Position numbers and translations under genes: made by a program. From Butyrivibrio sp. (GTDB lineage Bacteria > Bacillota > Clostridia > Lachnospirales > Lachnospiraceae), in assembly GCF_015056685.1 (NCBI RefSeq), contig NZ_SVFW01000025.1:1-59054 (forward strand): DNA of 59,054 nt. The letters are read 5' to 3'. Below the pieces are notes generated by a model that was not told the origin of the DNA, made no database searches, and saw nothing but the letters and a program-made list of their open reading frames with translations. Position 1 is the stretch's first letter. Every line of letters starts with the position of its first letter. Of the stretch, positions 51,141-59,054 are shown in pieces.

Positions 51141-52472
51141 ATGACAAAAGGTTCTATTTCCAAAAATCTGATTTTATTTGCAATTCCACTTTTTTTAGGC
51201 CAGCTCTTGCAGCAGCTGTACAATGTAGTCGATTCTGTTGTAGTTGGTAATGTTCTTGGTAAAGAAGCTCTGGCTGCTGTTAGTACCACAGGTAGCCTTA
51301 TTTTTTTGATGGTTGGCTTTATAAATGGTCTTTTTATGGGAAGCAGTGTTATCATCGGAAAAAGATACGGAGCCGGAGATGAAAAGGGAGTATCAATTGC
51401 TGCTCATACAGGGATAGCATTCTCAATCCTTATGGGACTTGTACTTACAGTATTTGGTTATTTCTTTACACCGGTGCTGCTTGGATGGATGGGAACTCCT
51501 GAAGATGTAATGCCCAATTCGATCATGTATTTTAAGATATATTTCCTTGGCGGACTTGGAAATGTACTATATAGTGCTTGCTGCGGCGTATTTCAGGCCA
51601 TGGGTGATTCCAAGAGGCCTTTGTACTATCTGATGGTCAGCACAGTGCTGAATACGGTACTTGATCTTTTATTTGTAAGAGATCTGGGATTTGGAATTGC
51701 GGGAGCAGCTTTTGCTACAGTTATTGCTCAGTTTGTCAGTGCACTGCTTGCATTTATTAAACTCACACAGGTTCAGGGGCCTCACAGGATCGATATAAGG
51801 AAACTTAGAATGGATCCTGAGACTATTAAAAAAGAGCTTATGATAGGTTTCCCTACAGGAATACAGAATAGTGTTATTGCTATCGGAAATGTTGTAGTTC
51901 AGTCCAATATCAATGCATTTGGCTCTGCAGCAATGGCAGGATGCGGAAGCTACTTTAAGCTTGAAGGTTTTGTATTTTTGCCTATAACATGTATGTCCAT
52001 GGCTTTGACCACTTTCGTAAGTCAGAATGTAGGCGCAAAAGAACTTGCGAGGGTAAAGAAAGGTGCTGTTATCGGAAGTGCTATCAGTGTAAGCTGCGCT
52101 GAATTTATAGGCCTCATGGTATTTTTGTTTGCACCGGTATTTCTCAGAATGTTTTCATCTGAGCCGGAGGTTCTTTTGATAGGAGCAACTCAGGCAAGAA
52201 CAGAGAGCTTATTCTACTGCCTTTTAGCCTTAAATCACTGTCTGGCAGGAATATACAGAGGAGCAGGTAAGACAACAGTACCAATGGTTGTAATGCTCTC
52301 TAGCTGGTGTCTTCTGAGAATTACCTATATAACTATAATTGTCAGGATAATTCCTGTGGTCAATGTTATCTTCTGGGCTTATCCACTTACCTGGTCTGTC
52401 AGTGCAATAATCTTTATAATCTACTATTTCAAAGGCAACTGGCTCACTAAGGTTTTTGAGAATAATACTTGA
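51141..52472 (+). CDS. MATE family multidrug/metabolite exporter
   Basis: ATG 51141 is taken as the start; the open frame from 51015 runs back through the tRNA-Lys gene and its terminator and is not real. The 443-residue membrane protein has 12 predicted helices in two halves, with the MATE signatures GQLLQQLYNVVDSVVVGNVLG at the N-terminus and FPTGIQNSVIAIGNVVVQSNIN in the second half. It exports organic cations or other toxic compounds using Na+ or H+. A related copy is at 53696, so the region has a MATE pair. Confidence 0.93.
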   Translation: MTKGSISKNLILFAIPLFLGQLLQQLYNVVDSVVVGNVLGKEALAAVSTTGSLIFLMVGFINGLFMGSSVIIGKRYGAGDEKGVSIAAHTGIAFSILMGLVLTVFGYFFTPVLLGWMGTPEDVMPNSIMYFKIYFLGGLGNVLYSACCGVFQAMGDSKRPLYYLMVSTVLNTVLDLLFVRDLGFGIAGAAFATVIAQFVSALLAFIKLTQVQGPHRIDIRKLRMDPETIKKELMIGFPTGIQNSVIAIGNVVVQSNINAFGSAAMAGCGSYFKLEGFVFLPITCMSMALTTFVSQNVGAKELARVKKGAVIGSAISVSCAEFIGLMVFLFAPVFLRMFSSEPEVLLIGATQARTESLFYCLLALNHCLAGIYRGAGKTTVPMVVMLSSWCLLRITYITIIVRIIPVVNVIFWAYPLTWSVSAIIFIIYYFKGNWLTKVFENNT

Positions 52473-52523
52473 AATTAGTTTATAAACTTTGTATAATCAA
52501 TTTTGTTCGTGTGAAGCGGATAT

Positions 52524-52604
52524 GCGGATGTGGCGGAATTGGCAGACGCGCTAGATTTAGGTTCTAGTGTCTCCGACGTGCAGGTTCAAGTCCTGTCATC
52601 CGCA
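52524..52604 (+). tRNA. tRNA-Leu (anticodon TAG)
   Basis: 81-nt class II tRNA: acceptor GCGGATG/CATCCGC, anticodon stem CTAGA/TCTAG around TTTAGGT, a long variable arm TGTCTCCGACG and T loop TTCAAGT. Confidence 0.97.
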
Positions 52605-52608
52605 TTGA

Positions 52609-52649
52609 AAAAGACTATTCATGATTTTCATGAGTAGTCTTTTATTTTT
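52609..52649 (+). terminator. Terminator of tRNA-Leu
   Basis: AAAAGACTATTCATGA / TCATGAGTAGTCTTTT (one mismatch pair) then ATTTTT. Confidence 0.9.
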
Positions 52650-52679
52650 GCCATTTTTTATTTCGGTTCGTATAAATAA

Positions 52680-52688
52680 TTATCCACA
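52680..52688 (+). promoter_or_regulatory. Single DnaA box
   Basis: A perfect TTATCCACA upstream of the small ORF at 52712. One box alone is weak evidence for function. Confidence 0.4.
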
Positions 52689-52711
52689 ATAATTTATAGG
52701 GGGTAATTGAT

Positions 52712-52849
52712 ATGAGCAACTTTATGACAAATTTTATGGCAGACCTTTATATGAACACAATATTTGTTATTTCCATGATGATCGATGTTCACAAGTATAT
52801 GAAAGAGGAAAGAAAGGCAAATAATAGCAAGCTTATTCTTTCCGTATAA
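52712..52849 (+). CDS. Small hypothetical protein (45 residues)
   Basis: An ATG with the strong site TAGGGGG eight bases upstream opens a 45-codon frame (MSNFMTNFMADLYMNTIFVI...). The first half is hydrophobic and rich in Met and Phe, compatible with one short amphipathic or membrane helix; the second half is basic (HKYMKEERKANNSK). It is convergent with the membrane protein gene at 52857, whose stop lies 7 bases away. I recognise no family. The ribosome site and terminator-bounded position argue that it is translated. Confidence 0.5.
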   Translation: MSNFMTNFMADLYMNTIFVISMMIDVHKYMKEERKANNSKLILSV

Positions 52850-52856
52850 AAAGTAT

Positions 52857-53621
52857 TTATAAACCTTTATATCTTTTTTCCAAATATGCAGACAGAAGTA
52901 TCAGTCCAAGGGTTTCCGTGAAGTGATAAATTATGGATGTCCATACTATTCCGATTTCATGACCCATCAGATACACTGTCTGCATTTGTAGTATGGAAAA
53001 AGACAGTAAAAATAATATCAGTATGATAAGGGAGGCAATCTTCAGGTACTTATCGTTAAGGAAAATACCGGTCATAACAATCCCTAAAAGTATTGCCACC
53101 AGGATCTCGATATATTTAAATCCGTGAGTCATGTTATATAAAAGAATAAAGGTGCTGTCCGTTAAGTCGCTGGCCTGATCAAAAAGGCTCATCAGTATAG
53201 CGATAAATCTCCTGTACATAATTGAAGTAAAATCATAGATCAGTTCTGCGCAGATGAAAATTACCGCCCAGAGCTGTAAAAGCCTGCTTACAGAGCTTGC
53301 TGATAATGTGGCAAGATTTTTTCCAAGGTACTCCTGCTGCAAAAGACCTATCTCGTTCTGATCATCCTTCGGAACAAGATTCATGTAATGCCAAAGCTTT
53401 TTCCAGGAAAAATAAAATATAATAAATATAAAAAATATCTGCAGCACGGAGATGATTATCTGACAGGTCCAAAGCATTGAATCGAGCATGCTTGGAGAGT
53501 CAGATGAATTGCTGCTTAAGAATATCCTTATGGCACCTTCAATCAGAGCGGCAATTATTTTTATAATGGCAACTGAAAGTATTGCCCTTGAGAGAATGTG
53601 CTTTTTTATACTAATATACAT
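52857..53621 (-). CDS. Integral membrane protein of unknown function
   Basis: A 254-residue protein on the minus strand with about six hydrophobic helices (near 10-33, 50-73, 112-132, 165-188, 190-212 and 220-243) joined by short charged loops; no catalytic or binding motif is recognised. The start is supported by GAGGT nine bases upstream. It lies between a convergent 45-residue gene and a divergently transcribed MATE gene, so it may share regulation with the exporter, but nothing more can be said of its function. Confidence 0.7.
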   Translation of the reverse strand: MYISIKKHILSRAILSVAIIKIIAALIEGAIRIFLSSNSSDSPSMLDSMLWTCQIIISVLQIFFIFIIFYFSWKKLWHYMNLVPKDDQNEIGLLQQEYLGKNLATLSASSVSRLLQLWAVIFICAELIYDFTSIMYRRFIAILMSLFDQASDLTDSTFILLYNMTHGFKYIEILVAILLGIVMTGIFLNDKYLKIASLIILILFLLSFSILQMQTVYLMGHEIGIVWTSIIYHFTETLGLILLSAYLEKRYKGL

Positions 53622-53695
53622 TTTTTACAACCTCACTATGATTAATCTTACTTCAACAATGTCAAAACGGTCAAACTGTGATAAAATACATCCTT

Positions 53696-55066
53696 ATGAG
53701 AACTAGTGATAAATCAATGAATAAAATAACTGAAGGACCAATAGTGTCCGGGATGCTTTCCTTTTTTGCAGCCCTTCTTTTAGGCGCTTTTTTCCAGCAG
53801 TTCTATAACACTGTTGACGCTGTCATAGTAGGGCGTGTAGTTGGCGCAGATGGACTTGCGGCAGTAGGCGGTTCCGCGGCTATGATCGTAAGCCTTTTTG
53901 TTGGCTTTTTCCAAGGACTTTCGACAGGAGCTTCCGTAGTAATTGCCCAGTTCTATGGCGCTTCAAGAGATGATGAGGTTAAAAGAGCTGTGCATACTTC
54001 GATTGCCATGGCTGTCATAGGAGGCATTATAATCACTGTTATAGGGCTTTTATCTGCCTCGTGGGTCATTTGTATTATGAAGACTCCGGAGGAGATTATA
54101 GACGCCTCTACGGCTTATTTAAGGATATATTTTCTTGGTATGGTAGCCAATCTGCTTTACAATATGGGCGCCGGAATATTAAGAGCAATAGGAGACTCAA
54201 AAAGACCTCTCTACGTTCTTATTATCAGCTGCTTTGTAAACATATTTCTTGATCTTTTGTTTGTTATAGGCTTTAAAATGGGCAGCATGAGTGTAACGAT
54301 GGGCGTTATCGGCGTTGCCATAGCGACAGTCATGTGCCAGGTATTAAGTGCTGCAATAGTTCTTTTCATGCTGATGAAAAGTATCGGTTCATACAAGCTG
54401 TATCTAAAAGAGATAAGGATTGACCCTGATATGCTTCGCAGAATCATCAGTATCGGGCTTCCTGCGGGTATTCAGACAACCATGTACACTATTTCAAATA
54501 TGCTTATACAGACTGCTATAAATGAGGTTGGGAAAAACGCTACAGCAGCATGGGCAGCATATGGAAAGATCGATGTACTTTTCTGGATGACTATAAGCTC
54601 TTTAGGAACAGCGGTAACGACCTTTGCAGGGCAGAATTTCGGTGCAGGCAAAAATGACAGAGTTCATAAAAGCACAAGGTATGCCTTTGTCATCGCATTT
54701 ATAATTACAATTCCTTTAAGTACATTATTGTATTTTTATGGTGATATCTTCCTTGAAATATTCGTAGCAGACAGAGAAGTAATTGAGGTAGGAATTCAAA
54801 TGATAAAATATCTTGCTCCATTTTACTTCACCTACATAGGTGTGGAAGTGTTTTCCGGAGTGCTTCGAGGAATGGGAACAGCTGTGGTTCCAATGCTCAT
54901 TACCTTGAGCGGTATATGTGTCCTTCGAGTTGCCTGGATACTTATCGCATTCCCTCTAAATAAAACAATCGAAACGATAGAGTTTAGTTATCCACTGACC
55001 TGGATAACAACCACGATCTTATTCACAATTTATTATATTTATTACACCAAAAAACACAGACTTTAA
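53696..55066 (+). CDS. MATE family efflux transporter, second copy
   Basis: A 456-residue, 12-helix exporter: LGAFFQQFYNTVDAVIVGRVVGADGLAAVGG is the N-terminal MATE signature and GLPAGIQTTMYTISNMLIQTAIN the matching second-half one. It is distinctly diverged from the protein at 51141, so it may have other substrates. The ATG at 53696 has no ribosome site; a -10-like GATAAAAT with an upstream TG (53678-53687) lies so close that the message may be leaderless. An in-frame GTG at 53678 and ATG at 53717 are alternatives. It ends at a bidirectional terminator shared with pbp. Confidence 0.9.
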   Translation: MRTSDKSMNKITEGPIVSGMLSFFAALLLGAFFQQFYNTVDAVIVGRVVGADGLAAVGGSAAMIVSLFVGFFQGLSTGASVVIAQFYGASRDDEVKRAVHTSIAMAVIGGIIITVIGLLSASWVICIMKTPEEIIDASTAYLRIYFLGMVANLLYNMGAGILRAIGDSKRPLYVLIISCFVNIFLDLLFVIGFKMGSMSVTMGVIGVAIATVMCQVLSAAIVLFMLMKSIGSYKLYLKEIRIDPDMLRRIISIGLPAGIQTTMYTISNMLIQTAINEVGKNATAAWAAYGKIDVLFWMTISSLGTAVTTFAGQNFGAGKNDRVHKSTRYAFVIAFIITIPLSTLLYFYGDIFLEIFVADREVIEVGIQMIKYLAPFYFTYIGVEVFSGVLRGMGTAVVPMLITLSGICVLRVAWILIAFPLNKTIETIEFSYPLTWITTTILFTIYYIYYTKKHRL

Positions 55067-55075
55067 AAAACTAAG

Positions 55076-55109
55076 AAGACCACCGGATTAACCGGTGGTC
55101 TTAATTTTT
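55076..55109. terminator. Bidirectional terminator between the MATE and PBP genes
   Basis: AAGACCACCGG / CCGGTGGTCTT perfect 11-bp stem with AATTTTT to the right and TTAG-TTTTTT (reading minus) to the left; serves both convergent genes. Confidence 0.9.
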
Positions 55110-55125
55110 GAAAAGATTTATGTAG

Positions 55126-57837
55126 TTAGTTGCCGGCAGCTACGTTTTCAGGAACTGTGTCGACTACAGTTTCCGGTGCAGCTTCTGCAGCGGCTTCTGG
55201 ATTTGCTGCTGCGGCAGCGGCCTGTGCTGCAGCCTGTTCTGCAGCGATTATCTCGTCTATGCCTTCCTGAGCCATAAATTCGGCTGTATGGTGACAGGTG
55301 TTGAGAACAGTAGTAGTATTTCCGTTTTCGTCTGTAACGGTCGTATATGCAGAATTGGTAGGTGTATAATTCACAAATCCTGACTGAAGAGCTGCAGGTA
55401 CTTCAGGAGTAAGTTCAAATACTCCGGCAGTCTTAAATGGACAGCTTTCAGTGGATGGACAACCATCTATTGCGCACATTGTTCCTGCGTAGTGAACGTC
55501 ACAGCTTTCTGTAGGAACTGTGCCTTCTTCAAAATACTCAGTATAAAGAGTTCCGTCACAAAGGCCTGCAATCGGCTGTTTGCCTGATCTTGAGCAGACC
55601 GTTGCTGAAACAATTCCATCTGGTATGCTGAAGGAGGAGTATGGAAGATCAGCGTGGATCTTTTCCATTACCTTTCTCCACATTGTCTTGGAGAGGTTCT
55701 TTTCAGCTGAATTGGTCATCTTTTCGTTGTTGTCATAACCGGTCCAGGTTGTTGCTGTGTAGTAGTTAGTAAATCCAGCAAACCATACATCTACATAGTC
55801 TGAAGTTGTACCGGTCTTACCTGCTATTGCTGTTGTACCAAAGTTTACTGAACCACCGGTACCACTTGTAACAACGTCCTGCATTGCGCTTGTGAGAAGG
55901 AATGCTGTTGTTTCTTTTAATATTCTCTTTGAGTTAGCCTGTGTATTATCAAGGATAACATTTCCATCGTGATCAACAACCTTAGTGTATAACTTAGGCT
56001 CAATATAGACACCGCCATTTGCGATAGCAGCGTATGCTGCATTAAGTTCAAAGTTCTTAACACCCTTTGTAAGACCACCAAGAGCAGTTGACTGCTGAAT
56101 ATCTGAATATGTCTTACCGTTGATCACTTCTTTTTCAACAATTGTTGTGAATCCGAAGTTCTTAAGGTAATCAAATGCAAGCTGAGGAGTGATGAGCGTA
56201 ATAGCTTCAACTGCGATAACGTTCATTGAATCTCTGATAGCAGCTCTTACGTTGTTGAGTCCTCTGTATTCAGAACCCCACCAGTTTCTTACAAGAGTTC
56301 CATTAGAATAAGCGAACGGAGCATCATTAAATACTGTGGCAAGTGTGAGACCTGCACTGTCGATACCAGGAGCATAAGTTGATATAACCTTAAATGTTGA
56401 ACCGGGCTGTCTGTAAGAATCAGTAGCTCTGTTAAGAGTTCTGCTGGCTGTCTTGGTACCACGACCTCCGACCATTGCAACGATGTAACCTGTGCTCTGT
56501 TCCTCAATAGTAAGTGATACCTGAGGCTGAGGTGTGAGATTTATCTTTTCACCAAGGACTGTGTCACCATCTGACATAACAGCTGCCTTGTATTCTTCTA
56601 TAGCAGCGTCTGCTTCTTCTGAGGAATTAAAGAGCATATTGAAGCTGCTCTTTTGCTCTTTGAAGTAGCTTGTAAACATTTCACTGCTGTAGTTTGTAAC
56701 AGTGCCATCAGCTGCCTGTACAGATAATTCATAAGCAAGAAGGTACTTGGTTCCTTCAGGATAGTTGCTTTCGTCTGTGTAAACTTCATCACAGATTGCC
56801 TGGATCTTAGGATCCTGTGTTGAATAAATCTTAAGGCCGCCGCTGTAAAGAAGTGTATAAGCCTGAGTTTCATTGTAGCCGGCTTCAATAAGATCCTCTA
56901 AGACTTCATTTGTAAGTGCATCTACAAAGTAGGAGTTAACAGTTGAATCGCCGCCTGTCTCCTGGTTTACATTCTGGATCCTTGCATATACATCATCTGC
57001 CATGGCTGAATCATATTCAACCTGTGAAATATAACCCTGCTCAAGCATTTTTCTAAGAACCTTGTTACGGCGCTCTGAATTGTTTTCAGGGTGAGTGATA
57101 GGGTTAAATCTGCTGGGGTTCTGAGTGATTCCGGCGATAACAGCGCACTCTGAAAGAGTGAGCTCGCTGACAGATTTATTAAAGTAACGGAGTGATGCAG
57201 CCTGAACACCAAGAGTGTTAGAACCAAGGTTGATAGTGTTCATGTAGTTGATCAAAATATCATCCTTGCTCATTTTCTTTTCAAGCTGTATCGCAAGATA
57301 CTGTTCCTGAATCTTACGCTTGACACTCTGAAGCTTTGTTTCGTTTGTCCAACCTGAGAAAACGTTGTTCTTAAGAAGCTGCTGTGTTATGGTACTTGCA
57401 CCTTCAGAGAAATTACCGGTTGTGATGCCCCTTACTGCGGCACGGATAATACCCTGAATATCAATACCATTGTGCTCATAAAATCTTTCGTCCTCAATGG
57501 CTACAAAAGCGTGTGCCAGATTCTCGGGAACCATATCCATAGTTACAGGAATACGGTTAGAATCTGTAGAGACAAGCTTTGCAGTCTGGTTTCCTTCTGT
57601 GTCATATACAAAAGTTGAGAAACCGGATGGAGTGACATCAATGTTGGTGATATCAGGCGCTGTAGCAATAATGCCGTTGAAAACACCTATTCCGGCGCTT
57701 GCTCCAATAATAAAGAAGCCTATTATAAGAGAAAGCAGAATATAGAATCCGAAGAGACTAAATTTCTTTCCCCATTTATCGGTACCGGAGTTAAGCTCTT
57801 TGGCTTGATTTACGATACCTCTTTTTCCGTAATTCAT
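55126..57837 (-). CDS. Class A penicillin-binding protein (PBP1A type)
   Basis: A 903-residue bifunctional wall synthase on the minus strand. One TM helix (about 28-55), glycosyltransferase domain GT51 with catalytic Glu115 in AIEDERFYEHNG and GASTITQQLLKN, then the transpeptidase with active Ser480 in RQPGSTFK (Lys483), SMN (537-539) and KTGT (674-677). It polymerises and cross-links peptidoglycan outside the membrane. The last 150 residues form a Cys-rich tail (VCSRSG, LCDG, SCDV, MCAI, GCPS, SCPF) and an Ala/Glu-rich end; the Cys pairs could make disulfides or bind metal. GGAAGG ribosome site upstream of the ATG. Confidence 0.95.
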   Translation of the reverse strand: MNYGKRGIVNQAKELNSGTDKWGKKFSLFGFYILLSLIIGFFIIGASAGIGVFNGIIATAPDITNIDVTPSGFSTFVYDTEGNQTAKLVSTDSNRIPVTMDMVPENLAHAFVAIEDERFYEHNGIDIQGIIRAAVRGITTGNFSEGASTITQQLLKNNVFSGWTNETKLQSVKRKIQEQYLAIQLEKKMSKDDILINYMNTINLGSNTLGVQAASLRYFNKSVSELTLSECAVIAGITQNPSRFNPITHPENNSERRNKVLRKMLEQGYISQVEYDSAMADDVYARIQNVNQETGGDSTVNSYFVDALTNEVLEDLIEAGYNETQAYTLLYSGGLKIYSTQDPKIQAICDEVYTDESNYPEGTKYLLAYELSVQAADGTVTNYSSEMFTSYFKEQKSSFNMLFNSSEEADAAIEEYKAAVMSDGDTVLGEKINLTPQPQVSLTIEEQSTGYIVAMVGGRGTKTASRTLNRATDSYRQPGSTFKVISTYAPGIDSAGLTLATVFNDAPFAYSNGTLVRNWWGSEYRGLNNVRAAIRDSMNVIAVEAITLITPQLAFDYLKNFGFTTIVEKEVINGKTYSDIQQSTALGGLTKGVKNFELNAAYAAIANGGVYIEPKLYTKVVDHDGNVILDNTQANSKRILKETTAFLLTSAMQDVVTSGTGGSVNFGTTAIAGKTGTTSDYVDVWFAGFTNYYTATTWTGYDNNEKMTNSAEKNLSKTMWRKVMEKIHADLPYSSFSIPDGIVSATVCSRSGKQPIAGLCDGTLYTEYFEEGTVPTESCDVHYAGTMCAIDGCPSTESCPFKTAGVFELTPEVPAALQSGFVNYTPTNSAYTTVTDENGNTTTVLNTCHHTAEFMAQEGIDEIIAAEQAAAQAAAAAANPEAAAEAAPETVVDTVPENVAAGN

Positions 57838-57927
57838 ACATTAACCTTCCTATACTTAGTCCATTTTAACCAATAAAGTATAACATGAATCCAAGGGATA
57901 ATAAAGAAATGGGGCGAAAATTAAGAA

Positions 57928-57966
57928 TTGTAACAATTATGCCACATTTCTGATATAATTTAGCAC
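57928..57966 (+). promoter_or_regulatory. yigZ promoter and GTAACAATT box
   Basis: Extended -10 TGATATAAT (TATAAT at 57954-57959) ends 7 bases before the yigZ ATG, implying a leaderless message. GTAACAATT at 57930-57938 is the same nonamer found twice in the NlpC/P60 leader; here it lies between the divergent PBP and yigZ genes. Confidence 0.55.
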
Positions 57967-58599
57967 ATGAGTGAAAGAGATTCTTATAAAGTAGTAATTT
58001 CAAATGGATGCGGAGAGATTGTCGAGAAAAAATCCCGCTTTATCGCAAATGTTTTTCCTGTGGAAAACCAGCAGCAGGCAGAAGAAAAAATAGCAGAGAT
58101 ATCCAAAAAATATTGGGATGCACGTCATAACTGCTACGCTTTTGTTATTGGAAAAAATAGCGAGAATACAAGATGCAGTGATAATGGCGAGCCTTCAGGA
58201 ACAGCAGGAAAGCCAATCCTTGAGGTAATAAAAGGGGAGGGCCTTACCAATACCCTTGTAATAGTAACCAGATATTTTGGTGGGGTATTACTTGGAACAG
58301 GCGGTCTTGTAAGGGCTTATACTCAGGCTGCACAGGCTGGAATTGCAGATGCCCGGATTGGTGAAATGGTATATTCCCAGAAGCTCACCTTGGAAGTTGC
58401 CTATAACATGGTCAATAATGTTCAGTACTACCTTGGCCAGAACAATATCGCCATCGCTGACTCCCGCTATGAAGCTAACGTTCAGTTTGATATCTGCGTA
58501 AAAGAAGCAGATGTAAAACGCATAACTGACGGCCTTACCAAAAAATGTGAAGGCCAGATAAGCATTATAGAAGGGGAAAAGGGCTATTTTCGGCAGTAA
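57967..58599 (+). CDS. YigZ/IMPACT family protein
   Basis: A 210-residue soluble protein with the UPF0029 signature GTAGKPILEVIKGEGLTNTLVIVTRYFGG and the preceding SRFIANVFPVEN and RHNCYAFVIG blocks; a C-terminal DUF1949 domain (LEVAYNMVNNVQYYLGQN) completes the usual length. Relatives are linked to translation or nucleic-acid binding, but no exact reaction is established. No ribosome site precedes the ATG; the TATAAT box seven bases upstream points to leaderless translation. Confidence 0.92.
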   Translation: MSERDSYKVVISNGCGEIVEKKSRFIANVFPVENQQQAEEKIAEISKKYWDARHNCYAFVIGKNSENTRCSDNGEPSGTAGKPILEVIKGEGLTNTLVIVTRYFGGVLLGTGGLVRAYTQAAQAGIADARIGEMVYSQKLTLEVAYNMVNNVQYYLGQNNIAIADSRYEANVQFDICVKEADVKRITDGLTKKCEGQISIIEGEKGYFRQ

Positions 58600-58602
58600 A
58601 TG

Positions 58603-58651
58603 GAGTATTCGGATAAATGTAATTAGCATACATCTGAATACTCTTTCTTTG
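58603..58651 (+). terminator. Terminator of yigZ
   Basis: GAGTATTCGGAT / ATCTGAATACTC (one G-T) then TTTCTTTG. Confidence 0.85.
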
Positions 58652-58682
58652 TATATGCGTAAGTAGATGGCTCCATACGCCA

Positions 58683-58806
58683 CCATTGACTGAACCTGAG
58701 GAAAACGCCGTCTATACCTCGCCGACGGTGAGGATGATGGGAACAGTAGATCTTATCTCACCGTCGGATTCAGCATTTTAGCGTTTTCCTCAGCCTCCGT
58801 CAATGG
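58683..58806. repeat. Nested fold-back element
   Basis: Three co-axial inverted repeats: CCATTGAC (58683) with GTCAATGG (58799-58806), CTGAGGAAAACGC (58696-58708) with GCGTTTTCCTCAG (58781-58793), and CCGACGGTGAG (58722-58732) with CTCACCGTCGG (58757-58767). Together they give 32 perfect base pairs in 124 bp with no T tract, so this is not a terminator. Confidence 0.75.
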
Positions 58807-58985
58807 CAAGCACCTTCGGTGTGGCTGGTTTTATAGCCTCTGGATCCAATTCCGAGAACAGTAGGGGTGGCTACTTTTAAGGATATGTGTAGGGCTATAT
58901 TTTCATTTTACTGTGACAATTTATTTATTATAACCTGCACGGAAAACGTGCTATTACAAAAAACATGACCTAAACATCATTTTGA

Positions 58986-59054
58986 TGTGACCCCAAAAAG
59001 TTAGACTTTTTTAGCGTAGCAGTTTTATGGCTGCTACGCTGTTTTTATGCAGCC
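58986..59054 (+). mobile_element. Terminal end of an IS3-family (IS150-like) insertion sequence, running off the window
   Basis: TGTGACCCCAAAAAGTTAGACTTTTT is typical of the terminal inverted repeat of IS150-group IS3 elements. Directly after it AGCGTAGCAG / CTGCTACGCT forms a perfect 10-bp hairpin, and the sequence then leaves the window before any transposase frame. The other end and target duplication cannot be seen, so an isolated end or remnant is not excluded. Confidence 0.6.

Larger units (their letters stand above)
58600..59054. other. Non-coding interval with terminator, fold-back element and IS end
   Basis: This final 455 bp has no convincing coding frame. It holds the yigZ terminator (58603-58651), a nested fold-back sequence (58683-58806), several small hairpins (CACC-TTC-GGTG near 58811, GTAG...CTAC near 58861) and an IS3-like terminal sequence at the right edge. 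Confidence 0.65.

Noticed and set aside
58991..59054. A full insertion sequence with transposase
   Set aside because: Only the terminal repeat and an adjoining hairpin are within the window; no transposase codons can be read.

Overview
The window reads as a chromosomal segment of a butyrate-forming, plant-polysaccharide-degrading Lachnospiraceae bacterium, most like Butyrivibrio or Pseudobutyrivibrio. The basis is a complete thl-crt-hbd-bcd-etfB-etfA operon in the order known from Butyrivibrio, Gram-positive-type signals (strong GGAGG ribosome sites, T-tailed hairpin terminators, a lipobox barnase, CUT1 sugar ABC genes without their own ATPase), pectin and arabinan enzymes, and AT-rich intergenic DNA. 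Genus assignment is inference; no rRNA gene is present. Almost all genes are on the + strand; the exceptions are a membrane protein and a class A PBP near the right end.

Layout. 1-42 is the 3' end of tuf. 43-3400 is an AT-rich accessory patch with gene remnants, four small enzymes (HAD-SAK, GNAT, histidine phosphatase, methyltransferase) and an unexplained array of about 53-bp repeats that flips orientation in its middle. 3400-16501 holds a GNAT, a membrane-anchored BNR-repeat protein, a giant surface protein of about 2540 residues and a chemoreceptor. Two small proteins sharing an uncharacterised 'QNxTWQG' domain lie on either side of these last two. 16512-22874 is a pectin-related stretch (alpha/beta hydrolase, GH28, GH105), interrupted by a lipoprotein-type barnase with its barstar and by a yybP-ykoY (Mn2+) riboswitch in front of an ArsB/NhaD-type permease. 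23076-30372 contains an M18 aminopeptidase, SseB-like protein, CheX-like and CheY-like proteins, SDR, thioredoxin reductase and a secreted NlpC/P60 hydrolase.

30596-36905 is a self-contained LacI-ABC transporter-GH51 arabinofuranosidase locus with visible operators (GTTAATCGATTAAC and variants) placed just downstream of good promoters. 36906-37227 carries DnaA boxes upstream of hpf. 37972-44165 is the butyrate operon, with an unusual three-armed fold-back element between etfB and etfA and a second thiolase just after it. 45567-50239 holds an HD-GYP response regulator, RNA methyltransferase, a degenerate amidase, rdgB and a YfcE-type phosphodiesterase. Eight tRNAs are present (Arg-ACG; a Pro-Gly-Arg-His-Gln-Lys cluster; Leu-TAG). 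The right end has two MATE exporters, PBP1A, a YigZ-family gene, a large nested fold-back sequence and what looks like the terminal repeat of an IS3-family element running off the edge.

The best candidates for new biology are the QNxTWQG protein family around the giant adhesin, the doubled AVLGAxRA C-terminal motif of that adhesin, the lipoprotein barnase/barstar pair, the Mn2+-riboswitch-controlled ArsB/NhaD permease, and the three non-coding fold-back or array elements (3066-3311, 42928-43077, 58683-58806).
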